Below, one piece after another: positions 33,714-42,119 of a DNA stretch of 64,000 bases (positions are counted from its first letter, which is position 1; each line of letters opens with the position of its first letter). Made by a program: the position numbers and the translations under genes. A model generated the notes under the pieces. The model made no database searches. It was not told where the DNA came from and saw nothing but the letters and a program-made list of their open reading frames with translations. Source of the DNA: Planomicrobium sp. CPCC 101079 (GTDB lineage Bacteria; Bacillota; Bacilli; Bacillales_A; Planococcaceae). Location of the stretch: assembly GCF_007859275.1 (NCBI RefSeq), contig NZ_VOHC01000024.1, positions 1-64,000 of the forward strand, written 5' to 3'.

Positions 33714-33861
33714 TAAGGGCCTCCTAAATGCTTTGTTACTGTAATTAAAGCAGTTTATAGAAAAGAAAGGAAGGGCTAAAGAGGGAAGAAACTGGAGATA
33801 GAGTGGGAAAAAGGAGTGGACACATCAGAAAAAGAATCGATCAATCAGCAAAGGAAGTGGG

Positions 33862-34071
33862 ATGATGCAAGAGTTGGAGGAGCTGATAATAGACTATGCA
33901 GGTGGGCTGCCAGAGAGGAAGGTTCTTGATGCTAAACTCTTTCTAAGTGATCAACCGCAACTGCTCATAGAACCAGTAATTCAGGCACTGGGTTTTATTC
34001 CAAATAAAAAGCCATCCCGATTTTGGGATGGCCGTTGCTTGCTTTATAAATTGGCGGCTTCGAACAAGTAA
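33862..34071 (+). CDS. Doubtful small frame, 69 codons
   Basis: The frame begins MMQELEELIIDYAGGLPERKVLDAKL after GGAAGTGG. Its first 50 codons read like a protein. Its end, however, runs through the minus-strand peptidase terminator and into the end of that gene, which argues against it. The 330-bp stretch 33714-34043 holds nothing else I can name. Confidence 0.25.
   Translation: MMQELEELIIDYAGGLPERKVLDAKLFLSDQPQLLIEPVIQALGFIPNKKPSRFWDGRCLLYKLAASNK
34005..34032 (-). terminator. Terminator of the M20 dipeptidase gene
   Basis: GCCATCCC at 34011-34018 pairs with GGGATGGC at 34025-34032. On the minus strand it is followed by TTTTTATTTGG. Confidence 0.88.
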
Positions 34072-35417
34072 TCGCTGATGACGCGAAGCCCCTTGTCAAA
34101 GTTTTCAAGATGGAAATGTTCGTTCGGCGCATGGAAGTTTTCGGAAGACAAGCCGAAGCCCATCAATACAACCGGAAGCCCGAGAATTTCATCAAATGCT
34201 GCCACAATCGGGACCGATCCCCCCATGCGCGTGAAAGCGGTGGGGACGTTATACACTTTCTCGTACGAACGGCCGGCCGCTTGGATTGCCGGGTGGTCGT
34301 ATGGAGTGAGGAATGGCTTTCCTTTATCGAACTCGGAAATTGAGACAGTCACGCCAGCCGGTTTATGGTTTTCGACGTGTGCTTTCAATTTTGCGACGAT
34401 ATCGTCCGGATCTTGGCCTGGAACAAGCCGGCAGGTGATTTTTGCGCTGGCCTCAGACGGCAGGACGGTCTTGATGCCTTCGCCTGAGAAGCCACCGGTG
34501 ATGCCGTTGATTTCAAGCGTTGGGCGGATCCACGTCCGCTCAAGGAACGAATAGCCTTTTTCGCCGAAATCTTCCGTGATGCCAAGCGCTTTTTTCTCTT
34601 CTTCCAAATCGAATGGCAGGGCGGCAAACTCGGCGCGTTCTTCATCGGAAACTGGCACTAGGTTATCGTAGAAACCGTCTACGGTTATGACGCCGTCTTT
34701 ATCATGGAAAGAAGCCAAGATTTCAGAGATGGCGTGCAATGGATTTTGCACTGCGCCGCCGTACAAGCCAGAGTGCAAATCGCCTTTAGGGCCTTTCAAG
34801 TCGATCTGGATCCCAGCTAAGCCGCGAAGTCCGTAGCAGACTGCTGGGCGCCCCGGGCCTTGCATCCCGGTATCGGAAATGACGATGACATCCGATTTTA
34901 GCAGCTCCTGATTTTCTTGCACATAGACGGGAAGGTTCGGACTGCCGATTTCTTCTTCGCCTTCAATAATGAATTTCATGTTTACCGGAAGTTCGCCGTT
35001 CAATTGAAGCAAAGCTTCTACCGCTTTAACATGCATGAATGTCTGTCCTTTGTCATCACTTGCGCCGCGGGCATACAGCTTGTTGTCGCGCACTTGCGGA
35101 TCAAACGGAGCCGTTTCCCATAGATGAAGGGGGTCAACAGGCTGGACGTCATAATGCCCGTACACCAAAACCGTCGGCTTGCCTTCTGCGTGGAGCCAGT
35201 CAGCATAAACGACCGGGTGGCCGGCAGTTTCGTCGACCTTTACATTTTCCAGCCCGGCTTTCTCCATTGAAGCTTTTAGCCACTCCGCAGCCTGGCGGAC
35301 GTCTTCTTTATGTTCGGAAAGAGAGCTGATGGAAGGGATTCGCAAAAACGCTTTCAGCTCTTCCAGGTGGTTTTCGCGATGTTCTTTAAAATAAGTGTCT
35401 ATTGCTTGTGCATTCAT
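34044..35417 (-). CDS. M20-family metallodipeptidase
   Basis: A 457-residue dizinc peptidase. LVYGHYDVQPVDPL carries the first His and Asp; ARGASDDKGQ the bridging Asp; EGEEEIGSPN the general-base Glu and a metal ligand; DTGMQGPGRP and FHAPNEHF further ligands. Together they match M20 dipeptidases such as those annotated Xaa-dipeptidase or CNDP-like. It is cytosolic with no signal peptide. The substrate is likely a dipeptide and cannot be specified. GCGAGGTACG precedes the start. The gene is monocistronic, with a divergent CorC-type gene upstream. Confidence 0.9.
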   Translation of the reverse strand: MNAQAIDTYFKEHRENHLEELKAFLRIPSISSLSEHKEDVRQAAEWLKASMEKAGLENVKVDETAGHPVVYADWLHAEGKPTVLVYGHYDVQPVDPLHLWETAPFDPQVRDNKLYARGASDDKGQTFMHVKAVEALLQLNGELPVNMKFIIEGEEEIGSPNLPVYVQENQELLKSDVIVISDTGMQGPGRPAVCYGLRGLAGIQIDLKGPKGDLHSGLYGGAVQNPLHAISEILASFHDKDGVITVDGFYDNLVPVSDEERAEFAALPFDLEEEKKALGITEDFGEKGYSFLERTWIRPTLEINGITGGFSGEGIKTVLPSEASAKITCRLVPGQDPDDIVAKLKAHVENHKPAGVTVSISEFDKGKPFLTPYDHPAIQAAGRSYEKVYNVPTAFTRMGGSVPIVAAFDEILGLPVVLMGFGLSSENFHAPNEHFHLENFDKGLRVISDYLFEAANL

Positions 35418-35570
35418 TTATCGTACCTCGCTTTTTTAGTTTTTTAATTATGAAAAAAATTATAACATACCAAGTTCTGGTTTTCGACACGCTGAAAATT
35501 CGTATGCTATAATGCATAATACGGAAAGAGTTCGTAAAATTTCGTTTTTAATATAAATGGGGGAACTGAT

Positions 35571-36812
35571 TTGTTTATTGCATTAGGATTTTTTTTAGTA
35601 ATGTCGTTTTTCTTTTCCGGAAGTGAAACGGCTTTAACAGCTGTTAACAGGATGAAGGTCCAGCTTCGCGCAGAGCAGGGCGATGCGAAATCGCAGCGGC
35701 TGCAAAAGTTGATTGCGAAGCCGGACCGGATGATCACTTCACTATTGATCGGAAACAATATCGCCAACATCATGCTTCCGACTCTAGTAACAACAATCGC
35801 CTTGACAAGAGGCTGGGAAGTAGGCATAGCGACAGCAGTGTTGACCGTTGTTCTAATCATTTTCGGCGAAGTGCTGCCGAAAACAATTGCGGCAACTTTC
35901 TCGGACCGCGTCGCCTATTTGGTATTTCCCGTCATCTCGTTTCTGGTTGTTCTATTCAAGCCGATCACTTGGATCTTATCGCAGTTTACCAATATTTTTA
36001 TCCGCATCATTTCAAAAGGCGCCGTAAAAGAAGCGACGATTTCGAAAGAAGAATTGCGGACGATGGTGGATATTGCGTCGACAGAGGGAACGTTTGAAGA
36101 AGAAGAGTCTGAGCGGATCAAAGGAGTATTGGACTTCCCGAACAAAGATGTATCGGACGTCATGTCGGCTCACCGGACCGACATTGTCGGCATTGCAATC
36201 AATTCCACATACGAAGAAGTCCGGGATCTGATCTTGGAGTCTTCGTATACGCGCTATCCTGTCTATGAGGAAAGCATGGATAATGTGGTCGGACTTTTTT
36301 ATTCGAAAAAATTGATTGAATGGTCGATGAATCCGAACCGGACATTAGCGGAATTGATGGATGATAATCCACTGTTTGTTGTCCAATCGGTCAGCGTGGA
36401 GAAAGTCTTCAAGTTGATGTTGTCCAAGAAAAAACACATGGCGGTCATTTTGGATGAGTATGGCGGGACGCTCGGCATTGTAACGCATGAAGACATCATC
36501 GAAGAAATGATTGGCCAGGAAATCGAAGACGAAACAGATATTGAGGAAGAAGAGCTGGTTTTTGAAATGACGGAAACTAGACTGTCATGCCATGGCCGCT
36601 TGGAAATTGATGACGTTAATGCGATGTTCCATATCAATGTGCCGAATGACCACGACACCATCGCCGGATTTGTCATGCAGCAGCTCGGCCATGTGCCTAG
36701 CGAAGGCGAACAATTCGAGTATGAAAATCTCCATGTCGAAATTAACGAGATGGACCGAAATCGAATTGAACGGTTGACTATCACAAAAACGGATGAAGAA
36801 GTGTATGCGTAA
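35571..36812 (+). CDS. HlyC/CorC (CNNM/DUF21-CBS) family transporter
   Basis: A 413-residue membrane protein. The DUF21/CNNM domain (about 1-170) opens with GFFLVMSFFFSGSETALTAVNR, the signature of this magnesium or sodium transporter class. Two CBS domains follow (about 195-320; VMSAHRTDIVGI and KHMAVILDEYGGTLGIVTHEDIIEE), then a C-terminal CorC/HlyC domain (about 335-410; EIDDVNAMFHINVPNDHDTIAGFVMQ). Likely role: magnesium efflux or homeostasis, like YhdP and YqhB in Bacillus. The start is TTG, after ATGGGGGAA; an overlapping ATG is out of frame. Confidence 0.9.
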   Translation: MFIALGFFLVMSFFFSGSETALTAVNRMKVQLRAEQGDAKSQRLQKLIAKPDRMITSLLIGNNIANIMLPTLVTTIALTRGWEVGIATAVLTVVLIIFGEVLPKTIAATFSDRVAYLVFPVISFLVVLFKPITWILSQFTNIFIRIISKGAVKEATISKEELRTMVDIASTEGTFEEEESERIKGVLDFPNKDVSDVMSAHRTDIVGIAINSTYEEVRDLILESSYTRYPVYEESMDNVVGLFYSKKLIEWSMNPNRTLAELMDDNPLFVVQSVSVEKVFKLMLSKKKHMAVILDEYGGTLGIVTHEDIIEEMIGQEIEDETDIEEEELVFEMTETRLSCHGRLEIDDVNAMFHINVPNDHDTIAGFVMQQLGHVPSEGEQFEYENLHVEINEMDRNRIERLTITKTDEEVYA

Positions 36813-36853
36813 ACTCTTTGCCTACAGGCAAAGAGTTTTTTCTTTTCGGCCGT

Positions 36854-36990
36854 TTCCGCCTTTCTGCTGTCTAGTTCCAGAGCCCAGCCCCTGGAGGTCG
36901 CTTCGATCTTGCCGCTCATGGCAAAAAGCACCATGTTTGGCAAGCCCTCCAGCGCTTGTCGGGGCTATATGTGCGCTTCCGCCTTTCTAG
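36854..36990. repeat. Dispersed intergenic repeat, about 120 bp, single copy with a repeated end
   Basis: The unit begins CTAGTTCCAGAGCCCAGCCC at 36871 and ends TTCCGCCTTTCT (36977-36988). The same 12 bases occur 123 bp earlier (36854-36865), as if cut from a tandem array. It matches, in opposite orientation, the tandem units at 39.5 kb, sharing GCCAAGCCCTCCAGCGCTTGTC and GGTCGCTTCG. It occupies most of the 278-bp gap before the sigma factor gene and has no gene of its own. Confidence 0.75.
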
Positions 36991-37090
36991 ATTACATCTT
37001 TGTAAGAGAAATGAAAGTCGATGCGATAGAGTGAAAGCTTTAGTTCCGGCACAATGAGGATAATAAGAAAACCGGACGGGGGCATGCAAG

Positions 37091-37624
37091 ATGGAACACC
37101 TATACTCAGAATACAATCGCTATATTTATCATTTATGTTTGAAACTAACGCGGAACAAAGCCGAAGCAGAAGATTTGATGCAGGAAGTTTGGCTGAAAGT
37201 GGTGCGCTATGAATCCTCTATAGACAAAGTGGAACATGCGAAAGCTTGGCTGACTACAATTTGCATGAACACCTTCCGCGACCGTTACCGCAAAAATGTG
37301 CGCCGCAGTAAGCATGTGATGCACCAGCCGGAAGGTTTGGATGTGTCGCTTTTGGATTTGATCGCTTCCGATGAAGCAGGAGCAGCTGAATTGTTGGAGC
37401 AACAAGATGTTTCTACAATGATTCGGACTAAAATTGCTGAGTTGGACGGAATTTACCGGACGACGATTCTTTATTTCTACGTTCATCAACTATCGTTGAT
37501 TGAAATTGCGGAAGCGATGAAAGTATCGATTGGTACTGTAAAATCGCGCTTGTTCCGTGGGAAACAGCGCTTGAAAGATATGTTGATTGAAGATGCACGA
37601 ACGCGGGAATATGTAATAGCTTAA
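37091..37624 (+). CDS. ECF-type RNA polymerase sigma factor
   Basis: A 177-residue sigma factor. Region 2 (about 1-75) has AEDLMQEVWLKVVRYE and AWLTTICMNTFRDRYRK. Region 4 (about 110-165) has YRTTILYFYVHQLSLIEIAEAMKVSIGTVKSRLFRGKQRL, a typical helix-turn-helix for the -35 element. No regions 1.1 or 3 are present, so it is an extracytoplasmic-function type. Unusually, no anti-sigma gene follows: next comes structured non-coding DNA and then a converging ABC-F gene. Its signal and regulon are unknown. Confidence 0.9.
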   Translation: MEHLYSEYNRYIYHLCLKLTRNKAEAEDLMQEVWLKVVRYESSIDKVEHAKAWLTTICMNTFRDRYRKNVRRSKHVMHQPEGLDVSLLDLIASDEAGAAELLEQQDVSTMIRTKIAELDGIYRTTILYFYVHQLSLIEIAEAMKVSIGTVKSRLFRGKQRLKDMLIEDARTREYVIA

Positions 37625-37700
37625 TACGGCCCTAAAGAAACAATTCATCATGAGTGGCATATGACCCCGAGGGTATGACCGCGGATAAAGAGAAACTTCA

Positions 37701-37728
37701 CTTAGTGGGACTTCTTCATCCCACTAAG
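37701..37728. other. Hairpin downstream of the sigma factor gene
   Basis: CTTAGTGGGA (37701-37710) and TCCCACTAAG (37719-37728) form a perfect 10-bp stem with an 8-nt loop. It lacks a T tract on either side, so it is not a standard terminator. Confidence 0.6.
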
Positions 37729-37750
37729 TATTAATTGATGCAATCGGACT

Positions 37751-37802
37751 TTATGGCAAGTAAGATTCCCGCTTAGCGAAGTGGAAATCTTACTTGCCAT
37801 AA
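37751..37802. other. 17-bp perfect inverted repeat forming a long hairpin
   Basis: TTATGGCAAGTAAGATT (37751-37767) is the exact complement of 37786-37802. A smaller CTT/AAG pairing lies inside the 18-nt loop. No T tract follows. The stretch 37625-37859 holds this, the preceding hairpin and the ABC-F terminator, with no gene. Confidence 0.6.
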
Positions 37803-37820
37803 AAGCGAGAAAGCACAAAG

Positions 37821-37855
37821 AAACCCCAGCTGATCTTTCAGCTGGGGTTTTTGTG
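37821..37855. terminator. Bidirectional terminator between sigma factor and ABC-F genes
   Basis: AAACCCCAGCTGA (37821-37833) and TCAGCTGGGGTTT (37838-37850) make a 13-bp stem with loop TCTT. T-rich sequence follows on both strands. It lies 10 bp from the stop of the ABC-F gene. Confidence 0.88.
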
Positions 37856-37859
37856 TGGC

Positions 37860-39431
37860 TTATTTTTGTTCTTGTGGCTGTTTGCCTGCATTGATCCATT
37901 CTTCGACATTCCAGACTTTTGTGACCAGACCTTCATAGAATTCCGGTTCGTGGCTGACAAGGACGATGGTGCCTTTGTAAGCTTGCATAGCGCGCTTCAA
38001 CTCTGCTTTCGCATCAACATCCAAGTGGTTGGTCGGTTCATCGAAAAGGAGCCAGTTGCTTTCTTCCAACATTAACTTGCACAAGCGGACTTTCGCTTGC
38101 TCGCCACCGCTCAACTGAGCCATTGAACGCGAAATGTGTTCACTTTTCAGGCCTGTGCGTGCAAGAGCCCCGCGCACTTGGCCTTGTTCCATACTCGGAT
38201 AAGCGGACCAAATTTCGTCGAGAGGTGTGTGTGTTGGTGCTTTTACTTCTTGTTCAAAGTAACTTGGCGTCAAGTATTCGCCGCGAATCACTTCGCCGTC
38301 CAATGGTTTGATCTTGCCAAGCATCGTTTTGAGGAGCGTCGATTTACCAACACCGTTCATGCCGACAAGCGCAATTTTTTCACCGCGTTCGATCATGAAA
38401 GACAAAGGGGGCATTAGCGGTTTATCGTAGCCGATGACAAGCTCTTCCGCTTCAACAACATAGCGGCTAGGGCTGCGCGTTTCTTTGAATGAAAACTGCG
38501 GCTTCGCTGCCATTTCGGGTTTTTCGATCCGGTCCATGCGGTCGAGCAGTTTCTGGCGTGATTTCGCACGCCCGGTAGTAGAAGCACGGGCTTTGTTTTT
38601 TGCGATAAATGTTTCTGTCTTTTTAATCATATCGGCTTGTTTTTCATAAGCATCCAAATGCTGTTGTTTTGCTAGTTCAGCAAGTTCGATAAATTTCTCG
38701 TAAGTGGCTGTATAGCGGCTCAAACGAGAAAATTCCAAATGGAAAATCACGTCTGTAACACTGCTCATGAATTCTGTATCATGCGAAATCAAAAGAAATG
38801 CATGCGGATAGTTTTTCAAATAATTGACGAGCCATTGAATATGCTCTTCGTCCAAATAGTTGGTCGGCTCATCGAGCAATAACACTTTCGGTTTTTCAAG
38901 AAGCAGTTTGGCAAGAAGCAATTTTGTACGCTGTCCTCCGGAAAGGGCTTCAACATTGCGTTCCAAACCGATTGCATCAAGGCCTAAACCGCGAGAAATT
39001 TCTTCGATTTTCACGTCTAATGTATAAAAATCGCCGGCATCGAGTGCATCTTGCGCTTCGGCCATTTCTTCCAATAACTCTTCGAGGCGTTCCGGGCTGG
39101 CTTCGCCCATCTGCATCGCGATGTCGTTCAATTCTTCTTCCTTCTTATATAAAGGCAAAAACGCGTCTTGCAATGTCTCGCGGATTGTGCGGCCTGGTTG
39201 GAGTTTCGTGTGCTGATCCAAATAACCGTAATGGGTCTTCGGCTGCCATTCAACACGGCCATCGTCATGAATCAAATTCCCTGTCAAAATATTCATCAAA
39301 GTGGATTTCCCGACGCCGTTTGCGCCGACAAGCCCCACATGTTCGCCTTCAACCAAACGAAATGACACGTTGTTGAAAAGCGTGCGGTCACCGAATGTAT
39401 GGCTTAAATTTTCTACTGTCAATAAACTCAT
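37860..39431 (-). CDS. ABC-F family ATPase (YfmM-like)
   Basis: A 523-residue soluble protein with two ABC domains. The first has Walker A GANGVGKST near 36 and signature LSGGQRTK with Walker B LLLDEPTNYLD near 155-180. The linker (about 235-300) is rich in Lys and Gln, as in ABC-F proteins. The second domain has GMNGVGKST, LSGGEQAK and LLFDEPTNHLD. There is no membrane domain. ABC-F proteins act on ribosomes as translation factors or antibiotic-protection proteins. This sequence is nearest in pattern to YfmM of Bacillus subtilis. The ATG lies downstream of TGGAGGAATACG. Confidence 0.9.
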   Translation of the reverse strand: MSLLTVENLSHTFGDRTLFNNVSFRLVEGEHVGLVGANGVGKSTLMNILTGNLIHDDGRVEWQPKTHYGYLDQHTKLQPGRTIRETLQDAFLPLYKKEEELNDIAMQMGEASPERLEELLEEMAEAQDALDAGDFYTLDVKIEEISRGLGLDAIGLERNVEALSGGQRTKLLLAKLLLEKPKVLLLDEPTNYLDEEHIQWLVNYLKNYPHAFLLISHDTEFMSSVTDVIFHLEFSRLSRYTATYEKFIELAELAKQQHLDAYEKQADMIKKTETFIAKNKARASTTGRAKSRQKLLDRMDRIEKPEMAAKPQFSFKETRSPSRYVVEAEELVIGYDKPLMPPLSFMIERGEKIALVGMNGVGKSTLLKTMLGKIKPLDGEVIRGEYLTPSYFEQEVKAPTHTPLDEIWSAYPSMEQGQVRGALARTGLKSEHISRSMAQLSGGEQAKVRLCKLMLEESNWLLFDEPTNHLDVDAKAELKRAMQAYKGTIVLVSHEPEFYEGLVTKVWNVEEWINAGKQPQEQK

Positions 39432-39453
39432 TTATCGTATTCCTCCATATTTT

Positions 39454-39724
39454 AAAGTAAAGTGTAAGCGCCTGTGTCAGCCCCGACAAGCGCTGGAGGG
39501 CTTGGCAGTCATGGCGCTATTTGCCATGGCAGCTAAGACCGAAGCGACCTCGAGGGGCTAGGCGCTGAAACTAGATCAAAAGTAAAGTGTAAGCGCCTGT
39601 GTCAGCTCCGACAAGCGCTGGAGGGCTTGGCAGTCATGGCGCTATTTGCCATGGCAGCTAAGACCGAAGCGACCTCGAGGGGCTAGGCGCTGAAACTAGA
39701 TCAAAAGTAAAGTGTAAGCGCCTG
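39454..39724. repeat. Tandem 125-bp repeat, two copies plus a partial third
   Basis: The unit starting GTAAAGTGTAAGCGCCTG occurs at 39457 and 39582 and restarts at 39707, where it breaks off after about 17 bases. The two full copies differ by only one base that I can see (CAGCCCCG against CAGCTCCG). Each unit has complementary ends (AGCGCCT and AGGCGCT) and is a close relative of the 36.9-kb repeat in opposite orientation. It fills almost all of the 333-bp gap between the ABC-F and SE1832 genes. Confidence 0.92.
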
Positions 39725-39748
39725 AATAGCGTAATGGCTATCTAATAC

Positions 39749-39780
39749 CAAAAAAAAATCGCGGCTACAGTTCCGCGAGT
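39749..39780 (-). terminator. Terminator overlapping the end of the SE1832 gene
   Basis: TCGCGG (39759-39764) pairs with CCGCGA (39773-39778). On the minus strand it is followed by a run of nine T. The stop codon lies in the loop. Confidence 0.82.
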
Positions 39781-39947
39781 TTTCGGTTTAATTCTGCTAA
39801 TCGTTGTTCCATTTTTTCTAAACGTTCTTCAGCTTTTTCTACCATGCCGGCATGTCCAGTCGTTTCCAACTTTTCAATATCACCTTGCTGGCGGACATAA
39901 TCAGATTTCAGTTCAGCAATTTCAAATTCAATTTCCTGTCTGCTCAC
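39765..39947 (-). CDS. SE1832-family small coiled-coil protein
   Basis: A 60-residue, strongly charged helical protein (MSRQEIEFEIAELKSDYVRQQGDIEKLETTGH...) whose heptads predict a continuous coiled coil from about residue 5 to 60, with a break at TTGHAGM. Its length and sequence match the SE1832 family of small Firmicutes proteins as I recall it, which has no known function. It has its own terminator and lies divergently from the antiporter gene at 40.1 kb. Confidence 0.85.
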   Translation of the reverse strand: MSRQEIEFEIAELKSDYVRQQGDIEKLETTGHAGMVEKAEERLEKMEQRLAELNRKLAEL

Positions 39948-40043
39948 AAAATCACCCTAGTTTTTCTAACATTATAGCACAAAAAATTCATTTTTGAATC
40001 CCTCACGCCTTGCAAGTTCTTTCCCTTGAAACGCTAAAACCCG

Positions 40044-40049
40044 TATAAT
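40044..40049 (+). promoter_or_regulatory. -10 element of the antiporter promoter
   Basis: A perfect TATAAT; no good -35 lies 17 bp upstream (TTGAAA is only 12 bp away). Transcription would start near 40056, which leaves too little leader for a start codon at 40067 and supports a start further down. Confidence 0.55.
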
Positions 40050-40105
40050 GTTCAAAATAAGAAAGGATGCCTCGGAAAAGGCACAAATTAAGGAGGCAGA
40101 ATACT

Positions 40106-41953
40106 ATCGATACATTGTTATTCGATTTAATGTTGATCATCTTTTTAGGGATACTATCTCAATGGATTGCTTGGCGGCTGCAATTGCCGGCTATAGTTCT
40201 TATGTCTATTGCAGGGCTGCTTGTCGGGCCATTGTTAAATATTATTCAGCCTGCTGAAAGTTTTGGGGAAATGTTCAGGCCGATTATTTCTTTGGCCGTA
40301 GCAATTATTTTGTTTGAAGGCAGTTTGAATCTGGATTTCAAGGAAATTAGAGGGTTCAATAAACCGGTCTGGCGAATTGTTACAGTCGGAGCCATTATCG
40401 CTTGGATTGCCGGGTCGCTCGCTGCGCATTACATGGCCGGGTTGTCGTGGGCTGTCGCATTTGTCATTGGCGGGTTGTTCATTGTTACCGGGCCAACTGT
40501 AATCCTGCCGATGCTGCGGCAGTCAAAATTGGCTTCAAGGCCAGCCGCCATCTTGAAATGGGAAGGCATAATTGTCGATCCGTTTGGCGCATTGCTTGCG
40601 TTATTCGCTTTTCAATTCGTCCTTTTTGCAAGAGGCGATGAAACGGCGGCAGCGTTCGGCCTGTTCTTTTTAGCATCATTATTTGCTGTTCTGTTAGGGG
40701 TGGTAGCTGGCCGTGCCATGGGCGTGATGTTTGAAAAGGGGCAAGTTCCAGAGTTTTTAAAATCACCGATGGTCTTTGCGGTCGTTTTGCTGACCTTTAC
40801 GCTGTCGGACATAGTTATGCACGAAACGGGCCTATTGGCTGTAACTGCGATGGGAATGACGATGGCCAATATGCACATCTCTTCGATCAATGACATGCGC
40901 CACTTCAAAGAAAACATTTCAGTGTTGCTTATCTCGAGCATCTTTGTCATGCTCACCGCTTCGATTCCGTTGGAGATTTTAATCAGTATTTTCAATTGGA
41001 GGATTATTGCTTTTGTGTTGGCGATGCTGTTTCTTGTTCGGCCATTGTCCATTTGGCTGTCGACAATCGGCACTGACATGACTGTACAAGAAAAAACACT
41101 GGTTGGCTGGATTGCCCCGCGCGGCATTGTAGCGCTTACGGTTTCTGGTTATTTTGCCAGCACTTTATTAGAAGAGGGATTCCAAGACGCACAGCTGTTG
41201 ACGGCATTGACTTTCGCCCTTGTATTGGCAACCGTAGTCGCGCATGGCTTCACAATTGGCTGGCTAGGCAGAAAACTTGGCTTGGCGTCTTCTGCTGAGC
41301 CTGGAATCATTATCGTCGGTTCAAGCAAATTCGCCACCTTGCTTGCCAAAACGCTGCAGGATTTGAACAAAAATGTCCTAATTATTGACTCGTCTTGGGG
41401 ACGGCTGCAGGAAGCACGGCTGTCAGGACTACAGGTTCATGCAGGCGAAATCCTATCGGAACATACTGAGTATGAAGTGGATTTAACGCCTTACGAGACA
41501 ATGATTGTAGCTACCGAGACCGATTCATATAATTCACTTGTGGTCAGTAATTTCGTGCCGGAACTTGGCCGGGACAATCTGTATCAAACCGCGTTGCAAG
41601 TCGGAGATCCGACCGTTTTTCATTCATCGCTCAGCGGCCGGAATTTGTTTGGCGATGAATGGAATATCCACGAACTTGATAAAAAATTGGAAGAAGGCTT
41701 TAGTATTAGGAAAACACCGCTAACCGCCCAGTACACATACAGTGACTTCAGGAAAAACGGGATAGCAGGGACAATTCCGTTGTTTATAAAACGTGCACAA
41801 GGACGCATCGAGTTTTTTACAGGCAACCAGGATGTGGAACCGAAAACCGGCGACATCATTGTCAGTTTTTCACCGCCAGCCTATCAGCAAGGGCGGCTGC
41901 AGGAAAAACTTGAAACAAACCGGCAAAAGGTATTGTCTCAGTCTAAAGAATGA
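40106..41953 (+). CDS. CPA1-type Na+/H+ (or K+/H+) antiporter with RCK domain, probable AUC start codon
   Basis: About 12 membrane helices (to about residue 385) carry NhaP-type motifs (GGLFIVTGPTVILPML; EGIIVDPFGALLA). A soluble RCK/TrkA-like domain with a Rossmann start follows (GIIIVGSSKFATLLAKTL, about 405-500), then a C-terminal TrkA_C-like segment. It would exchange cations for protons under nucleotide or ligand control. The start is unusual. A perfect AAGGAGG at 40090-40096 lies 9 nt before an in-frame ATC (40106; I-D-T-L-L-F-D), while the nearest TTG (40115) is too far, and ATG 40067 abuts a weak site close to the likely transcript start. AUC initiation is inferred. Confidence 0.85.
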   Translation: MDTLLFDLMLIIFLGILSQWIAWRLQLPAIVLMSIAGLLVGPLLNIIQPAESFGEMFRPIISLAVAIILFEGSLNLDFKEIRGFNKPVWRIVTVGAIIAWIAGSLAAHYMAGLSWAVAFVIGGLFIVTGPTVILPMLRQSKLASRPAAILKWEGIIVDPFGALLALFAFQFVLFARGDETAAAFGLFFLASLFAVLLGVVAGRAMGVMFEKGQVPEFLKSPMVFAVVLLTFTLSDIVMHETGLLAVTAMGMTMANMHISSINDMRHFKENISVLLISSIFVMLTASIPLEILISIFNWRIIAFVLAMLFLVRPLSIWLSTIGTDMTVQEKTLVGWIAPRGIVALTVSGYFASTLLEEGFQDAQLLTALTFALVLATVVAHGFTIGWLGRKLGLASSAEPGIIIVGSSKFATLLAKTLQDLNKNVLIIDSSWGRLQEARLSGLQVHAGEILSEHTEYEVDLTPYETMIVATETDSYNSLVVSNFVPELGRDNLYQTALQVGDPTVFHSSLSGRNLFGDEWNIHELDKKLEEGFSIRKTPLTAQYTYSDFRKNGIAGTIPLFIKRAQGRIEFFTGNQDVEPKTGDIIVSFSPPAYQQGRLQEKLETNRQKVLSQSKE

Positions 41954-42119
41954 AATCTCAATTTCATAAGGTTTTTCGATACGCGTTCGGAATCCTTCTT
42001 TGCTATGATAAAGTTAACCGGTTATCCGTTTTGCAGAATTTGCCGCAAAAAAGGAAACCAAAGGAATATTCAAAGTGGCTATGCCGCTCTGCATATGCGC
42101 ATTCAGGGAGGATTCAATA

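Noticed and set aside
39301-39561. Plus-strand open frame that runs into the 125-bp repeats
   Set aside because: It is antisense to the ABC-F gene and then passes into non-coding repeat DNA.
39454-39724. 125-bp tandem repeat considered as a CRISPR array
   Set aside because: The whole unit is repeated, with no unique spacers.
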